Of a stretch of DNA of 64,000 nucleotides, positions 50,691 through 59,124 are shown piece after piece. The notes under the pieces are model-generated. The model saw nothing but the letters and a program-made list of their open reading frames with translations, was not told the DNA's origin and did no database searches. Each line of letters begins with the position of its first letter. Within the stretch, counting starts at the first letter, position 1. The position numbers and the translations under genes are program-made. The stretch covers positions 372,001-436,000 of the forward strand of contig FNAW01000002.1 of the NCBI GenBank assembly GCA_900102115.1, written 5' to 3'. The stretch comes from Blastococcus fimeti. Its GTDB lineage: Bacteria; Actinomycetota; Actinomycetes; Mycobacteriales; Geodermatophilaceae.

Positions 50691-52427
50691 GTGCACCACA
50701 TCGGGATCGACCTCGCCTGGGGGCTCAGGCAACCCACCGGCCTCGCCGTGCTGGACGACGCCGGCCGGCTGGTCCACGTCAGCGCAGTGCGCACCGACGA
50801 GCAGATCGAGACCGCGCTGGCCCCGTTCACCGCCGGCCCGTGCATCGTGGCGATCGACGCCCCGCTGGTGGTCAGCAACGCCACCGGGAACCGGGCCGCC
50901 GAGCGGGCGCTCAACGCCGACTTCGCACGGTTCGAGGCCGGGGCGCACCCGACGAACACCGGCAAACCCGAGTTCGCCGATGGTGACACCCGCGGCGGGC
51001 GGATCGGCCGGCGCCTGGGGCTGGACCTCGACCCTCGCTCGGGCCGCGACCGCCGGGCGATCGAGGTCTACCCGCACGCCGCGACCGTGGCGCTGTTCCG
51101 GCTGGGCCGCACGCTGAAGTACAAGAACAAGCCGGGCCGGATGCTCGAGCAGATGCGCGCAGAGCTGCTGCTGCTCATCGACCTGCTGGGCGCGGTGGTC
51201 GAGCTCGACCTCGGTGCACCGTTCGCCGCTCTGCGCCAGCAGGTGCAGGCCGCCACCCGCAAGAGCGAGCTGCGGGTGGCGGAGGACCAGGTCGACGCCG
51301 TGGTGTGCGCCTACGTGGGATGGATCGCCGTCCGGCGACCGGACGAGGTGACCACGTACGGCGACGCCGCCGGCGGCGCCATCGTGACCCCGACCCTGCC
51401 GCCGGACCTGCAGCCCGGCCCCCGGGTCGCCGCACCCCCGCCCGATCCGGTGCAGCAGGCCATCCAGGCATACGCCGACGGACGGCCCGAGACCCTGGTC
51501 GCCGGGGCGCAGGCGCTCGCGCTCGTCACCGGGGTGCTCGACGACGCCGGGATCAACTACCTGTCGGTGACCGGGCGGACCAAGACCATCGCCTCGTTCG
51601 CGGAGAAGGCGGCCCGCACGGTCGACGGCGTGCCTGCCTATCCAGACCCCGCGCGGGACATCACCGACCAGATCGGCGTGCGGGTGATCACCTACGTGCA
51701 GAGCGACGTGGAGGCGGTCGCCGAGCTGCTGGCGGCACAGGTGCGGGTGATCGACGACCGCGACATGGGGCGGCGGACCGCGCAGCAGGGCCGGTTCGGC
51801 TACTCCAGCCGGCACCTGCTGATCGGCCTGGACCCGGGTCGGGCGGCCGAACTGCCGGAGCTGGTCGGGCGCGTGGTACAGGTGCAGGTGCGCACGGTGC
51901 TGCAGCACGCGTGGGCCGAGTTCGAGCACGACATCCGCTACAAGGGCACGGTGCCGGACGAGCACGCCTCCGAGTTCGACCGCCGGTTCACCCTGGCCGC
52001 CGGGTTGCTGGAGCTGGCCGATCAGCAGTTCACCGCGATCCGGGAGCGCCTCCGGGCACCGGTTCCCGGCGACGAGGCCGGCGACACCGACCCCGACGAC
52101 CCCCGGATCGCGCCCCGGGAGCTGGCCGCGTTCCTGGCCGGGCAGTACGCCGACGCCGGCTGGTCGCGCCCGGACCACTACACCTGGATCTCCGGCCTGC
52201 TGCTCGAACTGGGCGTGACCAGCCTGGTGGAGCTGGGCGAGGTGCTGCGCGGCGCCGACGACAGCGGCATCACCGCCCGGATGGACTACCGCTATCCCCC
52301 GGGTGCCGTGCGGCGGCTGGACGACACGCTGCTGGCCGGCTTCGGGCAGCGGTACGTGGACCTGCACGGCAACGCCGACCGGCGGACCGCATTGACCACC
52401 CGGCTGCAGCGGCTCGCCGGCGACTGA
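50691..52427 (+). CDS. DUF429 (predicted RNase H-fold nuclease) fused to a RelA/SpoT synthetase domain
   Basis: 578 residues from GTG 50691; an open frame extends to 50526 and ATG 50625 is an alternative. Residues 1 to about 245 match DUF429: GIDLAWG (Asp7), VAIDAPLVVSNATGNRAAERAL, RAIEVYPHAATVALF (Glu125), KYKNKPGR and AEDQVDAVVCAYVGW (Asp199, Asp202), the acidic set expected of a ribonuclease-H fold. Residues about 255-455 match a small alarmone synthetase: GRTKTIASFAEKA, DITDQIGVRVITYV (Asp326), GYSSRHLL (Tyr371), VQVQVRT and FEHDIRYKG. There is no HD hydrolase domain. The position of the conserved catalytic Glu (E-x-Q-x-R-T) is Gln397. Residues about 465-578 are an uncharacterised tail. 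Monocistronic or nearly so; no antitoxin-like neighbour is obvious. Confidence 0.85.
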   Translation: MHHIGIDLAWGLRQPTGLAVLDDAGRLVHVSAVRTDEQIETALAPFTAGPCIVAIDAPLVVSNATGNRAAERALNADFARFEAGAHPTNTGKPEFADGDTRGGRIGRRLGLDLDPRSGRDRRAIEVYPHAATVALFRLGRTLKYKNKPGRMLEQMRAELLLLIDLLGAVVELDLGAPFAALRQQVQAATRKSELRVAEDQVDAVVCAYVGWIAVRRPDEVTTYGDAAGGAIVTPTLPPDLQPGPRVAAPPPDPVQQAIQAYADGRPETLVAGAQALALVTGVLDDAGINYLSVTGRTKTIASFAEKAARTVDGVPAYPDPARDITDQIGVRVITYVQSDVEAVAELLAAQVRVIDDRDMGRRTAQQGRFGYSSRHLLIGLDPGRAAELPELVGRVVQVQVRTVLQHAWAEFEHDIRYKGTVPDEHASEFDRRFTLAAGLLELADQQFTAIRERLRAPVPGDEAGDTDPDDPRIAPRELAAFLAGQYADAGWSRPDHYTWISGLLLELGVTSLVELGEVLRGADDSGITARMDYRYPPGAVRRLDDTLLAGFGQRYVDLHGNADRRTALTTRLQRLAGD

Positions 52428-52505
52428 CCGGCGGCCGAGCAACTGGCGACCGGCGGTGCTGGCCGGAACGACGTTCGGGCGTGAGCAGGTCATAGCCTCA
52501 CCCCC

Positions 52506-53477
52506 ATGCGCGCAGTCCAGATCACCGAATTCGGTGGCCCCGAGGTCCTGAACGTCGTCGACGTCCCCGAGCCGGAGGCCGGGCAGGGACAGACCCTGCA
52601 CACCGTCTCCACGGCCGGCGTCAACTACGCCGACACCCACCAGATCGAGAACTCCTACCTGGCGGCCCAGCAGCTGCCGCTGATCCCGGGCGCCGAGTTC
52701 GTCGGCACCCCGGTCGGCGGCGGGCAGCGGGTGGTCGGCCTGCTCGACGGCGGTGGCTACGCCGAGCGCGTGGCCGCGAACGACCGGCTCACCTGGGCCG
52801 TGCCGGACGGCGTCACCGACGAGCAGGCGCTGTCCCTGGTCCTGCAGGGCTCCACCGCCTGGCACCTGCTGCGCACCAGCGCGCACCTGGCGGCGGGCGA
52901 GTCCGTCGTCGTCATCGCCGGCGCCGGTGGCGTCGGCTCGATCGCCGTCCAGCTGGCCCGCCGCTGGGGTGCCGGCCGCGTCATCGCCACCGCCTCCAGC
53001 GCCGAGAAGCGCGCGCTCACCGAGGAGCTCGGCGCGCACGCCACCGTCGACCCCGCGCTCGCCGACGACGACCCCAAGCAGTTCGCCGCCGCCCTCCGCG
53101 AGGCGAACGAGGGCAAGCCCGTGGACATCGTGCTGGAGATGACCGGGGGCAACGTGTTCTCCGGCTCGCTCTCGGCGATGGCCCCCTTCGGCCGGCTGGT
53201 CACCTACGGCATGGCCGCCCGCCAGGAGACGCCGTCGGTGCCCCCGGGCGCGCTCATGCAGAAGAGCCGCGCCGTCATCGGCTTCTGGCTGGCCCACTGC
53301 ATGGCCCGGCCCGACATGCTCGACGCCGCCATGACCGACCTGCTCGCCATGACCGCCGACGGCTCCCTGAAGCCGATCGCCGGCGGCCGCTACCCGCTGT
53401 CCAACGTGCGCGACGCCCACCTGGACCTGCTCGCCCGCCGCACCACCGGCAAGCTCGTCCTGGACCCCACCCGCTGA
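52506..53477 (+). CDS. NADPH:quinone oxidoreductase-like zinc-free alcohol dehydrogenase family protein
   Basis: 323 residues of the medium-chain dehydrogenase fold: N-terminal MRAVQITEFGGPEVLNVVDVPEP, cofactor motif AGAGGVGSIAVQLA (residues 138-151), and no cysteine-rich zinc-binding loop. Quinone oxidoreductases of this kind reduce quinones or enones with NADPH. It starts 78 nt after the DUF429-RSH gene and may have its own promoter. Confidence 0.9.
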   Translation: MRAVQITEFGGPEVLNVVDVPEPEAGQGQTLHTVSTAGVNYADTHQIENSYLAAQQLPLIPGAEFVGTPVGGGQRVVGLLDGGGYAERVAANDRLTWAVPDGVTDEQALSLVLQGSTAWHLLRTSAHLAAGESVVVIAGAGGVGSIAVQLARRWGAGRVIATASSAEKRALTEELGAHATVDPALADDDPKQFAAALREANEGKPVDIVLEMTGGNVFSGSLSAMAPFGRLVTYGMAARQETPSVPPGALMQKSRAVIGFWLAHCMARPDMLDAAMTDLLAMTADGSLKPIAGGRYPLSNVRDAHLDLLARRTTGKLVLDPTR

Positions 53478-53485
53478 GCCGGTCT

Positions 53486-53513
53486 CCCGGGCCCGTCCGC
53501 GGACGGGCCCGGG
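53486..53513. terminator. Hairpin terminator, bidirectional
   Basis: Perfect 13-bp stem (53486-53498 with 53501-53513) between the convergent quinone oxidoreductase and ArsR genes. Confidence 0.8.
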
Positions 53514-53515
53514 GG

Positions 53516-53896
53516 TCAGCTCTTCGGGCGGGCCGAGTCGGCGAGCGCCACCGCGTCCTCGGCGCCGTCCAGCGCCACCAGCAGCGCCTGACCCTGCCGC
53601 AGGTTCGCCGTCAGCATCCTGCGCGCCACAGCCAGCAACTCGGCCGTCTGCGGGTCGCACAGCGAGCAGATGACGTTGTTCCCCGCGCGCCGGCTCCCGA
53701 CGATGCCCGCCCGGCGGAGCACGCTGACCTGCTGCGACAGGTGGGAGAGCTCCAGACCCGTCCCGTCGGCCAGCTCTCCCACGGTGCGCTCCCCCTCGGC
53801 CAGGAGCTCCAGCACCCGGATCCGGGCCGGGTGGGCCAGGGCCTTGAACAGGTCCGCCTTGGCCTCGGCCAGGGGCCGACCGGGAGTGAAGGGCAT
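53516..53896 (-). CDS. ArsR-family regulator
   Basis: 126 residues: ADLFKALAHPARIRVLELLAEGERTVGELADGTGLELSHLSQQVSVLRRAGIVGSRR is the winged helix, and VICSLCDPQ contains a Cys-x-x-Cys near the wing that might bind metal or sense oxidants. It is divergent from the PAS/GAF/SpoIIE-type phosphatase, with a nested inverted repeat in the 83-bp gap, so co-regulation is likely. Confidence 0.9.
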   Translation of the reverse strand: MPFTPGRPLAEAKADLFKALAHPARIRVLELLAEGERTVGELADGTGLELSHLSQQVSVLRRAGIVGSRRAGNNVICSLCDPQTAELLAVARRMLTANLRQGQALLVALDGAEDAVALADSARPKS

Positions 53897-53918
53897 GCCC
53901 TCAGCATACGAACACCCG

Positions 53919-53959
53919 CTCTTGTGTAGTGCTTGATAAGTTCATCAAGTAGGCAAGAG
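53919..53959. promoter_or_regulatory. Nested inverted repeat, probable ArsR operator
   Basis: Inner arms CTTGAT (53932-53937) and ATCAAG (53944-53949) around 6 nt; outer arms CTCTTG (53919-53924) and CAAGAG (53954-53959). It fills the ArsR/phosphatase divergent promoter region and is AT-richer than its surroundings. Confidence 0.65.
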
Positions 53960-53979
53960 CATCGGTTCGAGGGAGTGGC

Positions 53980-55692
53980 ATGTCGCGTTGGTGGCGTACG
54001 GACGCGGACGGCGAGGGCGACGCCGCCGCAGACGCCCAGACGCTGGAGACCATGCCGATCGGCCTGCTCGAGCTGGACACCGACTGGACGGTCCGCTACA
54101 TCAACGCGGCCGGCGAGCAGATGGTCGGGTACGCCCGGGCCGACCTGCTGGGCCGGTCCTACTGGGATGCGTTCCCAGCCAGCGCCGGCAACGACTTCGG
54201 CCGCGTGTACCGCGAGGCCGTCGCCAGCCGGCAGCCGCAGACCGTCGAGGCCTTCTACCCCGAGCCACTGAACCAGTGGTACGAGGTGCATGCCGTTCCC
54301 ACCCTGCACGGCCTCTGGGTCTACTTCACCGAGGTGACCGCGCGCCGCCAGGCCGTGGAGCGGCTGGCTCTGCTGGCCCGGATCAGCGACGACCTGGTCG
54401 GCACGCTGAACGCACCGGCCGCCGTCGGGCGCATCCCGCACATCATCGTGCCGGCACTGGCGAGCTGGGCGACGGTCTCCCTGCTCGACGAGGACGGGAG
54501 CCTCGGGGAGGCCAGCGTCTGGCACGTCGACGCCGCCAAGGTGCCGTTGGTGCGGCGTTACGCCAGCGCCGCCCGGAAGTCCTCCCCCACCACCTCCCCG
54601 GTCCTGCGCGCCGTGACCACCGGCGCCGCGGTCACCGTCACCGCCGCACAGCTGACCGGCCTCGCGCTGGGGCAGGTCGCCACCGGCGCAGCCCGGCGAC
54701 TGCTCCACGTGCTCGAACCCGGCACCATGACCGTGCTGCCCATCCGCGGGCCGGACCGGGTGCTGGGCGTCCTGACCCTGGTCCACGACCGACACCGGGC
54801 GGTCGACCCCGCCGACCTCGCGACCGCCACCGAGGTCGCGCAGCGAGCAGGCCTGGCCCTGGACAACGCGCGACTGTACGAGCAGCAGCGGCGGCTCGCC
54901 GAGGAGCTCCAGCGCAGCATGCTGACGGCTCCGCCGGAGCCCGACCACGCCGAGATCGTGGTGCGGTACCTCCCCGCGGCCGAGGCGGCCCGGGTGGGCG
55001 GCGACTGGTACGACGCCTTCGTGCAGCCCGGCGGCGCCACCAACCTCGTCATCGGCGACGTCGTCGGTCACGACACCTCCGCGGCGGCCTCGATGGGCCA
55101 GCTGCGGAGCATGCTGCGCGGCATCGCGGCCACCGGCGACAGCGGCCCCGCGCGGCTGCTCTCCCAGCTGGATGCGGCGATGACCCAGCTGCAGCTGCAC
55201 ACCTACGCCACCGCCGCGATCGCCCGCTTCGAGCAGACCGAGGAGGACCTGGCGCGCGGGATCACCCGGATGCGGTGGGCCAACGCGGGCCACCCGCCGC
55301 CGCTGATCATCCATTCCGACGGGACCGTCGCGGAGCTGGCGTCCTGGCGCGGCGAGCTCATGCTCGGGGTCGACTCCACCGCCCGGCGCAGCGAGTCGGT
55401 CGTCAGCCTCGACCGCGGCACGACGGTCCTGCTCTACACCGACGGGCTCATCGAGCGCCGCGACTCCGTCCTCGACGACGGGATGGCCCGGCTGCGCACC
55501 GCCGCCGCGGAGCTCGCCGACCGGCCGTTGGACGACCTGTGCGACCAGCTGATCGCCCGGCTCGTCGACGGCCGCCCGGAGGACGACGTCGCCCTGGTCG
55601 CGATCCGCCTGCACCGCCAGGACCGCCCGCGGCCCGACGAGGCCGGCCCGGCGAGCGCACCGCCGACGGTGCCGCCCGACCCGGCCGGCTGA
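53980..55692 (+). CDS. PAS-GAF-SpoIIE-type serine phosphatase
   Basis: 570 residues: PAS domain at about 20-125 (LETMPIGLLELDTDWTVRYINAAGEQMVGY), GAF domain about 130-300, and PP2C/SpoIIE domain about 320-548 with GGDWYDAF, GDVVGHD, LYTDGLIE and EDDVALVAIR. Cytosolic regulator of the partner-switching type. ATG 53980 lies in the divergent promoter with ArsR. Its stop codon directly abuts the convergent VWA gene's stop codon. Confidence 0.92.
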   Translation: MSRWWRTDADGEGDAAADAQTLETMPIGLLELDTDWTVRYINAAGEQMVGYARADLLGRSYWDAFPASAGNDFGRVYREAVASRQPQTVEAFYPEPLNQWYEVHAVPTLHGLWVYFTEVTARRQAVERLALLARISDDLVGTLNAPAAVGRIPHIIVPALASWATVSLLDEDGSLGEASVWHVDAAKVPLVRRYASAARKSSPTTSPVLRAVTTGAAVTVTAAQLTGLALGQVATGAARRLLHVLEPGTMTVLPIRGPDRVLGVLTLVHDRHRAVDPADLATATEVAQRAGLALDNARLYEQQRRLAEELQRSMLTAPPEPDHAEIVVRYLPAAEAARVGGDWYDAFVQPGGATNLVIGDVVGHDTSAAASMGQLRSMLRGIAATGDSGPARLLSQLDAAMTQLQLHTYATAAIARFEQTEEDLARGITRMRWANAGHPPPLIIHSDGTVAELASWRGELMLGVDSTARRSESVVSLDRGTTVLLYTDGLIERRDSVLDDGMARLRTAAAELADRPLDDLCDQLIARLVDGRPEDDVALVAIRLHRQDRPRPDEAGPASAPPTVPPDPAG

Positions 55693-56649
55693 CTACACCA
55701 GGCGGTTGGTCCAGAGCAGGCTCAGGGCGGCGCCGACGAGCAGGACCAGGACGCCGACCCGAACGAACCGCGGGCTGATGTCCTTGGGCTCGGTCGTGTA
55801 GCCGATCTGGCTGCCCAGGTCGGCGTACACCTCCTCGAGCTCCTCGGCGCTGGCCGCCTCGCTGTAGCTGCCGCCGGTCTCGTCGGCGATCCGCTCCAGG
55901 GTCGCCCGGTCCACCGGCACCGGCACCGTGTCGCCGTCCAGGTCGAGCGTGCCGTAGTCGGTGCCGAAGGCGATCGTCGAGACGGGGATGGACACGTCCT
56001 TCGCGGCGGCGATCGCCTGGGTCTCGGGGCGGCCCACGGTCGGATAGCCGTCCGAGAGCAGCACCACCCGGGCCGGGGGCGCCTCCTCGCCGGCGTCCTC
56101 CAGCGTGGACTGGAAGTTCTGGATCGCGGTCAGCGAGGTGAAGATCGCCTCGCCGATCGCCGTCGACTCCGCCAGCTCGAGGTTGTCGATCGCGCCCCGC
56201 ACCTGCTCGCGGTCGGTGGTCGGCGGCACCAGCGTCGTCGCCGTCCCGGCGAAGGTGACCAGCCCCAGGTTGATCCGCTCGGGCAGGACGTCGACGAACT
56301 CCTTGGCCGCCTTCTGCATCGCCTGGAAGCGGTTGGGCTCGACGTCCCGGGCCTCCATCGACAGCGACACGTCCACGGCCATGATCACCGTCGCCCGCTC
56401 TCGTGGGACCCGGACCTCGGTGCTCGGCTGCGCCAGCGAGACGACCAGCGTCGCGATCCCGAGCGCGACGATCCCGAACGCCACGTGCCGGCGCCAGCCG
56501 GGCCGTTTGGGCACCAGCGAGCCGAGCAGGGCGACGTTGGTGAACCGCGCCGCGTACGCCTTGCGGCGCAGCTGCAGGACGACGTAGAACGCGATCAGCG
56601 CCGCCACCACGACCAGGCCGAGCAGCCAGAGGGGTGCCTGGAAGGTCAT
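55693..56649 (-). CDS. VWA-domain membrane protein (BatA-like)
   Basis: 318 residues: two N-terminal membrane segments, then a von Willebrand A domain with metal-ion-dependent adhesion site DVSLS (Asp93, Ser95, Ser97), and a C-terminal membrane anchor (VGVLVLLVGAALSLLW). Third gene of the MoxR-DUF58-VWA operon, overlapping the DUF58 gene by ATGA. The family is thought to act with MoxR ATPases in metal insertion or protein-complex assembly. Confidence 0.9.
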   Translation of the reverse strand: MTFQAPLWLLGLVVVAALIAFYVVLQLRRKAYAARFTNVALLGSLVPKRPGWRRHVAFGIVALGIATLVVSLAQPSTEVRVPRERATVIMAVDVSLSMEARDVEPNRFQAMQKAAKEFVDVLPERINLGLVTFAGTATTLVPPTTDREQVRGAIDNLELAESTAIGEAIFTSLTAIQNFQSTLEDAGEEAPPARVVLLSDGYPTVGRPETQAIAAAKDVSIPVSTIAFGTDYGTLDLDGDTVPVPVDRATLERIADETGGSYSEAASAEELEEVYADLGSQIGYTTEPKDISPRFVRVGVLVLLVGAALSLLWTNRLV

Positions 56650-57662
56650 CGCGATGCTCCTCCGCTGCCGGCGCGACGGCGCTCGCCGACGAATCGCACG
56701 ACGTCCATCAACCAGTCCCGGTCGGTGCGCAGCTGCAGGTGCCCGGCGCCCGCGCGGCGCAGCGCGCCGGCGATCCGGGCCCGCTCCTCCGCCGCTCCCT
56801 GCGCGAACCGCGCGCGGAACTCCGCGTTGCCCGTGGGCACCTCGAGCGTCTGCCCGGTCTCCGGGTCGACGACGGTCAGCAGACCCACGTCGGGCAGCTC
56901 GAGCTCCCGCGGGTCCACCACCTCGATGGCCAGCAGCTCGTGCCGGGTGCCCAGCGCGCGCAGCGGCCGCTCCCAGTCGCTGTCGCCCAGGAAGTCCGAC
57001 ACGACCACGACCAGGCCGCGCCGGCGCTCCGGCCGGCGCAACGTCTCCAGCGCGGCGGCGAGGTCACCGCGGCGCCCACCGGCGGCCCGCGGGGTGGCGA
57101 CGACGGACCGCAGCAGCCGCTCGGCGGCGACCCGGCCCGGCAGCGCGGGGTGCCGGATCACCTGCTCCCCCGTCGTCACGACCGCCCCGAGGCGGTTGCC
57201 CCCGTGCACGGTGAGGTGCCCGACGGCGGCCAGCCCCGCGATGGCGAGGTCGCGCTTGAGGCAGTTGGCGGTGCCGAAGTCCAGGCTCGCGGACAGGTCG
57301 ACCACCGCCCACGTCTCCAGCTCGCGGTCGGCGATCGTCTCGCGGACGTGCGGCTGCTGGGTGCGGGCGGTCACGTGCCAGTCCATGCGGCGGACGTCGT
57401 CGCCCGGGTGGTAGGTACGAGAGTCGCCGGCCTCGGAGCCGGAGCCGGGCACCAGCCCCAGGTGGTCGCCCTGCAGCAGGCCGTCGAGCCGGCGACGCAC
57501 GGTGAGCTCGAGACGGCGGAGCAGCACGTCGGTGGGGCCGTCGGTGAACCGCGGCGGCGCACCCGACTCCGCACCGGGACTCTCCCCCGTGTCGTGCAGC
57601 AGGAGCCCGGGGTGGGCCGGGCTCGCCGGGGACGAGTCGGCGCTGCGGCGGCGCCGGATCAC
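56646..57662 (-). CDS. DUF58 domain protein
   Basis: 338 residues from GTG 57662, whose GTGA overlaps the MoxR stop. Contains SRTYHPGDDVRRMDWHVTARTQQPHVRET, the DUF58 signature, followed by VVDLSASLDFGT, a VWA-like fold. The preceding 70 residues are Pro/Ala-rich and less conserved. Middle gene of the MoxR operon. Confidence 0.9.
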   Translation of the reverse strand: MIRRRRSADSSPASPAHPGLLLHDTGESPGAESGAPPRFTDGPTDVLLRRLELTVRRRLDGLLQGDHLGLVPGSGSEAGDSRTYHPGDDVRRMDWHVTARTQQPHVRETIADRELETWAVVDLSASLDFGTANCLKRDLAIAGLAAVGHLTVHGGNRLGAVVTTGEQVIRHPALPGRVAAERLLRSVVATPRAAGGRRGDLAAALETLRRPERRRGLVVVVSDFLGDSDWERPLRALGTRHELLAIEVVDPRELELPDVGLLTVVDPETGQTLEVPTGNAEFRARFAQGAAEERARIAGALRRAGAGHLQLRTDRDWLMDVVRFVGERRRAGSGGASR

Positions 57663-58870
57663 GCCGGGTGCGGCCCGTGCCCGTTGGAGCCCGGACCGCC
57701 CTGCGCGGGCGGCATGCCCTGACCCGGCGCGCCGTAGGCGGTCGCGCCCTGACCCACGCCCTGCTGCACCGGCTGGCCCTGGGGCGGGCCGTACTGCGGC
57801 ACCTGCGGTCCGCCGCCGGGCCCGAAGCCGCCGGCGTTCTGCCGGGGCGCCACCTGCGGCAGCGGCACCGTCTGCACGATCCGCTTGACGATGTGGTCGG
57901 CCGGCACGCCGTCGGCCAGCGCGTCGTAGGAGAGCACCAGCCGGTGGCGGAGCACGTCGGCGGTGATGTCGAGGACGTCCTGCGGGAGCACGTAGTCGCG
58001 GCCGCGCACCAGCGCGAGCGCCCGGCTGGCCGCGATCAGCCCGAGCGAGGCACGCGGGCTGGCCCCGTAGGAGACCCACGTCGCGACGTCCTCCATGCCG
58101 TGCTCGCGCGGCGTGCGGGTGGCCACCACCAGGCGGACGACGTAGTCGACCAGGGCGTGGTGCACGAACACCGAGGAGGCGGTCCGCTGCAAGCGGCGCA
58201 GCTCGTCGGGGCCGAGCACCGTCGCGGCGACCGGGGGCTCGGAGCCCATCCGGTAGATGATCTCGCGCTCCTCCTCCGGGCTCGGGTAGCCCACGAGCAC
58301 CTTCATGAGGAAGCGGTCGCGCTGCGCCTCGGGCAGCGGGTAGACGCCCTCGGACTCGATCGGGTTCTGCGTGGCCAGCACGAGGAACGGGTCGGGCAGC
58401 GGGTGGGTGACCCCGCCGATGGAGACCTGCCGCTCGGCCATGACCTCCAGCAGCGCCGACTGCACCTTGGCCGGCGCGCGGTTGATCTCGTCGGTGAGCA
58501 CGAAGTTGGCGAACACCGGACCCAGTTCGGTGTCGAAGGCGTCCTGCCCGGACTTGTAGATGCGGGTGCCGATGATGTCGGCCGGCACCAGGTCGGGGGT
58601 GAACTGCAGGCGGGCGAACTTCCCGCCGACGACGGTGGCCAGCGTCTCGACCGCGAGGGTCTTGGCCACGCCCGGGACACCCTCGAGCAGCACGTGCCCG
58701 CGGGCCAGCAGGGCGACCAGCATCCGCTCGATCAGCCGGTCCTGGCCGACGATCACGCGCTTGATCTCGAACAGCACCCGCTCCAGCCGGGCGGCGTCCA
58801 CCGACGGCGGTACCGGGCCGCCCGCCTGGGCGGGCGAGTTCTCGGTCGGCGTGCTGGCAGCGCTCGTCAC
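57659..58870 (-). CDS. MoxR-family AAA+ ATPase
   Basis: 403 residues. Walker A GVPGVAKT (64-71), Walker B FVLTDEINRAP, sensor LATQNPIESEGVYPLPEAQRDRF and a Gly/Pro/Gln-rich tail of about 75 residues (GGFGPGGGPQVPQYG ...). First gene of the operon, with translational coupling to DUF58 (4 nt) and then VWA (4 nt). Probably a chaperone-like ATPase for metallo- or envelope complexes. Confidence 0.95.
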   Translation of the reverse strand: MTSAASTPTENSPAQAGGPVPPSVDAARLERVLFEIKRVIVGQDRLIERMLVALLARGHVLLEGVPGVAKTLAVETLATVVGGKFARLQFTPDLVPADIIGTRIYKSGQDAFDTELGPVFANFVLTDEINRAPAKVQSALLEVMAERQVSIGGVTHPLPDPFLVLATQNPIESEGVYPLPEAQRDRFLMKVLVGYPSPEEEREIIYRMGSEPPVAATVLGPDELRRLQRTASSVFVHHALVDYVVRLVVATRTPREHGMEDVATWVSYGASPRASLGLIAASRALALVRGRDYVLPQDVLDITADVLRHRLVLSYDALADGVPADHIVKRIVQTVPLPQVAPRQNAGGFGPGGGPQVPQYGPPQGQPVQQGVGQGATAYGAPGQGMPPAQGGPGSNGHGPHPA

Positions 58871-59054
58871 GGGGCTCCCTGGTCGTGCCGGGCCGCGACC
58901 CCCGGGCTGAGGAGGCCGTCGACGGGGCGGCGCAGCCGTCCCCAGCGCCAGTGTCCTACACCTTCCTGGGCGGCACCTGCATGCCGCGGCCGATCACGAT
59001 CCGGGCGCGCTCGACGGCTGCCCCAGAAGGCTCTCGACTGCTAGCCTCGGAGAT

Positions 59055-59088
59055 GCGTCGGGCAGCTCCCCCCGTGGCTGCCCGACGC
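59055..59088 (-). terminator. Hairpin terminator after the NlpC/P60 gene
   Basis: Perfect 12-bp stem (59055-59066 with 59077-59088) and 10-nt loop, just past the NlpC/P60 stop at 59125. The rest of 58871-59124 shows nothing else. Confidence 0.75.
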
Positions 59089-59124
59089 CTCTCACTGCGC
59101 TCAGCCGAGTGGCGATGCCGGCCG

